From positions 4,154,001 to 4,218,000 of the forward strand of contig NZ_LR134355.1 of the NCBI RefSeq assembly GCF_900637205.1: 64,000 nucleotides of DNA, written 5' to 3'. A program made the position numbers and the translations under genes. This document shows, one piece after another, positions 59,871 to 64,000 of the stretch (its first letter is position 1; every line of letters starts with the position of its first letter). The notes under the pieces were generated by a model, which searched no databases, was not told where the DNA came from, and saw nothing but the letters and a program-made list of their open reading frames with translations. This DNA comes from Mycolicibacterium chitae. Lineage in GTDB: Bacteria > Actinomycetota > Actinomycetes > Mycobacteriales > Mycobacteriaceae.

Positions 59871-60770
59871 GTGACAGAGCCGGCAGAACCTCGCACCGAC
59901 GGCGCCGACGGCGCGTCGCCGCCCATCGCGGGCGCGGCCAGCGCCGAAGCCGCCGTCGAGTCGCTGACCGAGGAATCCGCTGCGCCGCAGCCGCCTCCTG
60001 CCGACCTGACCGCCGCGGCCTTCTTCGACGTCGACAACACCATGGTGCACGGGTCCTCGCTGGTGCATTTCGCGCGCGGGCTCGCCGCCCGCAAGTACTT
60101 CACCTACCGCGACGTGCTCGGCTTCATCTACGCGCAGGCGAAGTTCCAGCTGACCGGCAAGGAGAACAGCGACGACGTCGCCGAGGGCAAACGCAAGGCG
60201 CTGTCGTTCATCGAGGGCCGCACCACCGCGGAGTTGTCCGCCGTCGGCGAGGAGATCTACGAGGAGATCATCGCCGACAAGATCTGGCCCGGCACCCGCG
60301 ATCTGGCGCAGATGCACCTCGACGCGGGTCAACAGGTGTGGCTGGTCACCGCCACCCCTTACGAGTTGGCCGCGATCATCGCCGACCGGCTGGGCCTGAC
60401 CGGTGCGCTGGGCACGGTCGCCGAATCGGTCGACGGGGTGTTCACCGGCCGCCTGGTCGGCGAGATCCTGCACGGCGCGGGCAAGGCGCACGCGGTGCGC
60501 GCGCTGGCCATCCGGGAGGGCCTCAACCTGCGCCGGTGCACGGCCTACTCGGACAGCTACAACGATGTCCCGATGCTGACGCTGGTGGGCACCGCGGTGG
60601 CCATCAACCCCGACGCCGAGTTGCGCGACCTGGCCCGCAAGCGCGGCTGGGAGATCCGTGACTTCCGCACCGCGCGCAAGGCGGCCCGGATCGGGGTGCC
60701 GTCGGCGTTGGCCCTCGGCGCGGCCGGCGGGGCGCTGGCCGCGATCGCCTCGCGTCGCCAGGACAACTGA
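59871..60770 (+). CDS. HAD-IB family hydrolase (SerB-like, Rv0505c type)
   Basis: GTG 59871 with an AGGGGG site gives 299 residues. An acidic, Ala/Pro-rich N-terminal 45 residues precede the HAD domain: motif I FFDVDNTMVHGSS, motif II LVTATPYEL, motif III Lys in GKAHAVRAL, motif IV YSDSYNDVPML. The C-terminal hydrophobic stretch (PSALALGAAGGALAAIA) may attach it to the membrane. Often called SerB1, but a true phosphoserine role is not shown. Confidence 0.88.
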   Translation: MTEPAEPRTDGADGASPPIAGAASAEAAVESLTEESAAPQPPPADLTAAAFFDVDNTMVHGSSLVHFARGLAARKYFTYRDVLGFIYAQAKFQLTGKENSDDVAEGKRKALSFIEGRTTAELSAVGEEIYEEIIADKIWPGTRDLAQMHLDAGQQVWLVTATPYELAAIIADRLGLTGALGTVAESVDGVFTGRLVGEILHGAGKAHAVRALAIREGLNLRRCTAYSDSYNDVPMLTLVGTAVAINPDAELRDLARKRGWEIRDFRTARKAARIGVPSALALGAAGGALAAIASRRQDN

Positions 60771-60843
60771 GCTCGACCGGCGGGTTGATAAACTCCGCCG
60801 CTGAACACGTCTGTCAATTGCAGAGCAAGGACGCACAGCACCC

Positions 60844-61341
60844 ATGGCAATCGCCGAAGAGATCATCGGGACGCATTACCGCTACCCGGACAAGTTTGTC
60901 GTGGGCCGCGAGAAGATCCGCGAATACTCCAGCGCCGTGCTGGACGACCATCCGGCGCACTTCGACGCCGACGCGGCGGCCGAACTCGGCCACCCCTCGG
61001 TGATCGCGCCGCTGACCTTCATCGCGGTGGCCGGCCGACGCGTCCAGCTCGAGATGTTCAAGAAGTTCGACGTGGGGATCAACATCGCGCGGGTGATCCA
61101 CCGCGACCAGAAATTCAAGTTCCACCGGCCGCTGGCCGTCGGCGACGAGCTGTACTTCGACTCCTACCTGGACTCGGTGCTGGAGTCGCACGGCACCGTC
61201 ATCACCGAGGTGCGCGCCGAGGTCACCGACGGCAACGGCGAGCCGGTGATCACCAGCGTCGTCACCATGATCGGCGAGGCCGCCAACGATTCCGAGGCCA
61301 ACGAGCAGGTCGCCGCGATCGCCGCGCGCCTGGGCCTGTAG
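60844..61341 (+). CDS. MaoC-like dehydratase (FAS1-type N-domain, Rv0504c type)
   Basis: ATG 60844 gives 165 residues. A single hotdog fold with PDKFVVGREKIREYSSAV, DHPAHFDADAAAELG and HRDQKFKFHRPLAVGDELYF. It belongs to the group of the HadA/HadC subunits, which lack a full catalytic hydratase-2 motif and work with a MaoC partner. No partner is adjacent. Possibly acts in fatty-acid or mycolate elongation. Confidence 0.85.
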   Translation: MAIAEEIIGTHYRYPDKFVVGREKIREYSSAVLDDHPAHFDADAAAELGHPSVIAPLTFIAVAGRRVQLEMFKKFDVGINIARVIHRDQKFKFHRPLAVGDELYFDSYLDSVLESHGTVITEVRAEVTDGNGEPVITSVVTMIGEAANDSEANEQVAAIAARLGL

Positions 61342-61364
61342 CCCACGGCCGTAGCCCAGCCAGC

Positions 61365-62432
61365 TCAGCCCAGGAACATGTTCCGGCGGTTGGCCAGCAG
61401 CTGATACAGGGTGTGCTGGATGGTCTCGCGCACGTGGTCGGTCAGCTCGAAGGTGACCATCGGATCCTCGGCGGCCGACTCGTCGTAGTCGGCGGTGGGG
61501 ATCGGCGTGCCGAAGGCGATGTGCCACTTGGACGGCAGCGGCACCAGCCCGGCCGGGCCGGCCAGCGGGAACAGCGGCGTCACCGGGAAATACGGCAGGC
61601 CCAGCAGCCGCGCCAGCAGCTTGACGTCGGCGAGCATCGGGTAGATCTCCTCGGACCCGACGATCGAGCACGGGATGATGGGCGCCTTGGTGCGCAGCGC
61701 GGCCGACACGAAGCCGCCGCGGCCGAACCGCTGCAGCTTGTAGCGGTCCTTGAAGTGCTTGCCCAGGCCCTTGTAGCCCTCGGGGAACACCGCGGTCAGC
61801 TCGCCGCTGTCCAGCAGTCGATGCGCATCGGAGGTGCAGGCCATGGTGTGGCCGGCCTTGCGGGCGGCGTGGCCCAGCACCGGCATGTCGAACACCATGT
61901 CGGCGGCCAGCAGCCGCAGGTCCCGGTTGGTCGCGTGGTGGTCGTGCACGGCCACCGAGAGCATCAAACCGTCGAACGGCAGCACCCCGGCGTGATTGGC
62001 CACCACCAGCCCCGCGCCCTCAGCCGGCAGGTTCTCCACGCCGCTGACCTCGACCCGGAACCAGGATCGGAAGAACATCCGCAGCAGGGGCAGGAACATC
62101 GCCTCGTTGAGGTGCGGGTCGAAGCCGAACTCGTCGACCACGTAGTCGCCGGTGAGGCGCTTGCGGGCGAACTCGGCAAAGCCGGCGATCTTCTGGGCCA
62201 ACTCGTTGGGCGCCTTGGGTTCCTCGGCCGTCGAGCCGCCACCGGCGCGGTGCGCGTCGATGTCGCGCACCACCGCGGCGATCTCCTCGGCGGTCGCGCG
62301 GGTGCCGGGGTCGGCGAGCAACGACGGGTGCCGACGCGCGGCCTCCGCGCGTTGACCCGCCCTTCGCGCAGTTGCTGCACGGCTCGAATTGCCGTGCAGC
62401 GGAATCACTTTCGCTTTGGATCCACCCGCCAC
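61365..62432 (-). CDS. 1-Acylglycerol-3-phosphate acyltransferase-like protein (Rv0502 type)
   Basis: The GTG at 62432 with AGAAGG 8 nt upstream gives 355 residues; the frame runs further up, but into the preceding gene. N-terminal about 100 residues are charged and disordered. The acyltransferase core (about 155-330) has VVANHAGVLPFDG, with His followed by Asp at a spacing longer than the usual HX4D, and AVFPEGYKGLGK. It probably acylates a lysophospholipid or similar polar lipid. Confidence 0.87.
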   Translation of the reverse strand: MAGGSKAKVIPLHGNSSRAATARRAGQRAEAARRHPSLLADPGTRATAEEIAAVVRDIDAHRAGGGSTAEEPKAPNELAQKIAGFAEFARKRLTGDYVVDEFGFDPHLNEAMFLPLLRMFFRSWFRVEVSGVENLPAEGAGLVVANHAGVLPFDGLMLSVAVHDHHATNRDLRLLAADMVFDMPVLGHAARKAGHTMACTSDAHRLLDSGELTAVFPEGYKGLGKHFKDRYKLQRFGRGGFVSAALRTKAPIIPCSIVGSEEIYPMLADVKLLARLLGLPYFPVTPLFPLAGPAGLVPLPSKWHIAFGTPIPTADYDESAAEDPMVTFELTDHVRETIQHTLYQLLANRRNMFLG

Positions 62433-62467
62433 GCTGCTTACCTTCTCCCCACCCGTTGCCAAGATTT

Positions 62468-63535
62468 CTAGCTTCCCCACCGCTGCGCGAGTGCCACCGC
62501 GCGCTTCTCCGTCGAGAGTACCCACCGCGGATCGATGATCGGGGTCAAACCCCGGCCGCGCACGTAGTCGTCGAACGCCTCGAGGGTCGTCCAATTGGGT
62601 TCGTAGCCCAGCTCCGTGCGCATCCGGGTGGTGTCCATGACGCGGCCGTAGGTCATGTAGCGAAGTTGATCGCGGTTGATCTCGGCGCCGCCGGTGGCCT
62701 TCAGCAAGGAGTCGACCACCCGCACCCCCACCGAGGGCAGCGGCAACGCCACCCGCCCGGCCCGCCGGATCGCCTGCGACATCATGATGATGCCCTTGGC
62801 GCCGATGTTGAAGGTGCCCGCCCGGCCGACGATCGTCGCGCGTTCCAGCGCACCGAGCGCGTCCTGCTCGTGCAGCAGTTGCAGCCGCGCGTCCCGGCCG
62901 ACGGTGGTCGGCACGACCGGACCCGCCAGATACCGCGAGAGCTGGGTGTCCATCGCCGGACCGATCATGTTGGCCAACCGCAGGATGGACACCGAGATGT
63001 CCAGCCGACGCCGGCCCAGCCCGCGGGCATAGCCCTCGATGTCCATGCTGTCGCGGGCGAAGCCCTCGCCCAGCGGCCGCCGGCTGGTGGTGTCCTCGGT
63101 GAACATCACCGGGTCGAACGCGCTCGACCCGTACACCTCCGAGGTCGACTTGAGCACCACGGTGCGCACGGTCGGCGCCTTCTGACAGGCCGCGAACAGC
63201 TGCATCGCGCCCATCACGTTCAATTCCTTGAGCGTGGCCCGGCCGCCGCTGCGCGGCGCGTACGACGCGGCCGCGGCATGCACCACGGTGTCCACGTCGC
63301 CGTTGCGAATGACCTTGGCGATGAACGGATTCCGGATGTCGGCCCGCACGAACTCGGCGCGCCCCATCCGGCGCAGCAGATCCTTGCTGGGCGTGACGGC
63401 ATCGACCGCGATGACGCGGTCGATGTCCGGATTGGCCGCCAGTCGGGCCGTCAGGAACCCGCCGAGAAAACGGCAGGCCCCCGTGACCAGAACGACCTTT
63501 GGATGCGCGGCGCTCCCCGTCTCGTCCGAATCCAT
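62468..63535 (-). CDS. GalE-like NAD-dependent epimerase/dehydratase (Rv0501 type)
   Basis: 355 residues from ATG 63535. Extended-SDR Rossmann start VLVTGACRFLGGFLTARL and VVHAAAASYAP. The usual YxxxK catalytic motif is not seen; the matching place reads EGYARGLG, without Lys. This suggests that it is not a classical epimerase. The ATG follows well-spaced upstream sequence, and it precedes the acyltransferase gene by 35 nt, probably cotranscribed. Confidence 0.85.
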   Translation of the reverse strand: MDSDETGSAAHPKVVLVTGACRFLGGFLTARLAANPDIDRVIAVDAVTPSKDLLRRMGRAEFVRADIRNPFIAKVIRNGDVDTVVHAAAASYAPRSGGRATLKELNVMGAMQLFAACQKAPTVRTVVLKSTSEVYGSSAFDPVMFTEDTTSRRPLGEGFARDSMDIEGYARGLGRRRLDISVSILRLANMIGPAMDTQLSRYLAGPVVPTTVGRDARLQLLHEQDALGALERATIVGRAGTFNIGAKGIIMMSQAIRRAGRVALPLPSVGVRVVDSLLKATGGAEINRDQLRYMTYGRVMDTTRMRTELGYEPNWTTLEAFDDYVRGRGLTPIIDPRWVLSTEKRAVALAQRWGS

Positions 63536-63592
63536 CCAGTCAGGCTACCGGCCGATACGGCCCGCAGCATGCCGGCGGACGAACGCGGTCGC

Positions 63593-63694
63593 CTACTTGC
63601 CGAGTTTTCTACGCTGCACGCGGGTGCGGCGAAGCAACTTGCGGTGCTTCTTCTTCGACATACGCTTACGCCGCTTCTTGATGACTGAACCCAT
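63593..63694 (-). CDS. Small ribosomal subunit protein bS22 (33 residues)
   Basis: ATG 63694 to a TAG at 63593-63595 encodes 33 residues, extremely basic: [17 protein letters not shown], then [16 protein letters not shown]. This is the AURKAIP1/COX24-type bS22 of actinobacterial ribosomes (Rv0500B place). It sits between the BldC-like gene and the GalE-like gene. Confidence 0.9.
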
Positions 63695-63769
63695 GTACTC
63701 CGCTACCTACCGATGCCTCGACACGACTTAACCCGGCCACCTTACCGAAGTCGGCCGGATTAACCGAAA

Positions 63770-63802
63770 ACGGGGCCCGTGCCAGGTGCGGCACGGTCCC
63801 GT
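63770..63802 (-). terminator. Intrinsic terminator after the BldC-like gene
   Basis: On the minus strand, arms ACGGGACCGTGCC and GGCACGGGCCCCGT pair over 12 bp with a small bulge, and a TTTT run follows. It begins at the last base of the stop codon of the BldC-like gene. This is a rare clear Rho-independent terminator for such GC-rich DNA. Confidence 0.75.
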
Positions 63803-64000
63803 CAGCCCGCGTCGAAGTACGAGGTCTCCAACAGGTCGTGCACCGCCTTGGCGTGCACCCGGAACGATCGGCCCACGCGGACGGCGGGCAGTTCACCGTT
63901 GTGAACCAGCCGATACACCGTCATCTTGCTGACCCGCATGAGCGAGGCGACCTCGGCGACAGTGAGGAACTGCGCCTTGGCCGGCTGCCCTTCCGCGGAT
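63802..64000 (-). CDS. BldC/excisionase-like HTH regulator, N-terminus beyond window
   Basis: The last 65 residues lie in the window and the start is outside. The MerR-type HTH begins AQFLTVAEVASLMRVSKMTV and continues YRLVHNGELPAVRVGRSF, then RVHAKAVHDLLETSYFDAG and a TGA at 63802. This closely follows Rv0500A and the BldC family of developmental regulators. It is transcribed toward bS22. Confidence 0.88.
   Translation of the reverse strand, partial: SAEGQPAKAQFLTVAEVASLMRVSKMTVYRLVHNGELPAVRVGRSFRVHAKAVHDLLETSYFDAG

Overview
The window is about 70% GC and codes densely on both strands. Mce import genes, MmpL-free lipid genes, a mycobacterial-type heme/menaquinone backbone and GTG/TTG starts point to a mycobacterium, most likely a rapid-growing Mycolicibacterium-type species. 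From about 8.2 kb to the right end the gene order follows, in reverse, the Mycobacterium tuberculosis stretch from menG (Rv0558) back to Rv0500A. Several blocks are inserted into that backbone. This comparison is from memory of the reference order; no alignment was run.

Layout. (1) 1-8.2 kb: the end of mceA, then mceB-mceF and one Mce-associated protein in a tightly overlapping operon, followed by two MpaB/latex-clearing-like oxygenase genes. (2) 8.2-36 kb: the menaquinone region with menG, mgtA, menD, a bpoC-type hydrolase, menC, menB, menE and menA. Interleaved are a GlxA/DJ-1 pair, a GntR-controlled FAD/Fe-S dehydrogenase, fadD8, an FMN monooxygenase, an acyl-CoA dehydrogenase-like gene, AzlCD, a two-component system, a nitronate monooxygenase and MTA phosphorylase. 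(3) 36-38.5 kb: a ClpC N-domain-only protein with a small HTH regulator, a phosphotransferase and small membrane proteins. (4) 38.5-45.8 kb: hemL, a phosphoglycerate-mutase-like gene, resA, ccdA, resB and ccsA (System II cytochrome c maturation), with a MinD-like ATPase. (5) 45.8-53 kb: two F420-type Ddn-like proteins, a hemophore-type exported protein, PadR, a copper module (copZ-copA with two CsoR-type operators), a PPOX protein and a third MpaB gene with TetR. (6) 53-64 kb: membrane genes, hemB-hemD-hemC-hemA, a glutaredoxin-like protein, an HAD phosphatase, a MaoC-type protein, a PlsC-type acyltransferase, a GalE-like SDR, ribosomal protein bS22 and the start-truncated BldC-like regulator at the right edge.

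The core blocks work together in respiration. The hem genes make heme, the ccs/res genes attach it to c-type cytochromes, and the men genes make the quinone that links dehydrogenases to them. The accessory blocks mostly concern lipid or sterol uptake and oxidation (mce, MpaB, fadD8 with a KstR-type box, acyl-CoA dehydrogenase).

The most unusual signals are two families of dispersed palindromic elements. One is a 61-bp element present four times, always at exactly 61 bp; two inverted copies bracket the second MpaB gene, and copies supply the C-terminal codons of two proteins. The other is a hairpin element of about 45-50 bp present twice. Also notable are an MceE with no lipobox cysteine (no cysteine at all), an Mce-MpaB linkage, and several well-formed operators. 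No gene-free stretch exceeds 300 bases; the longest is about 210 bases, at 47942-48153, and holds the PadR and CsoR sites. I saw no tRNA, rRNA, CRISPR array or transposase.
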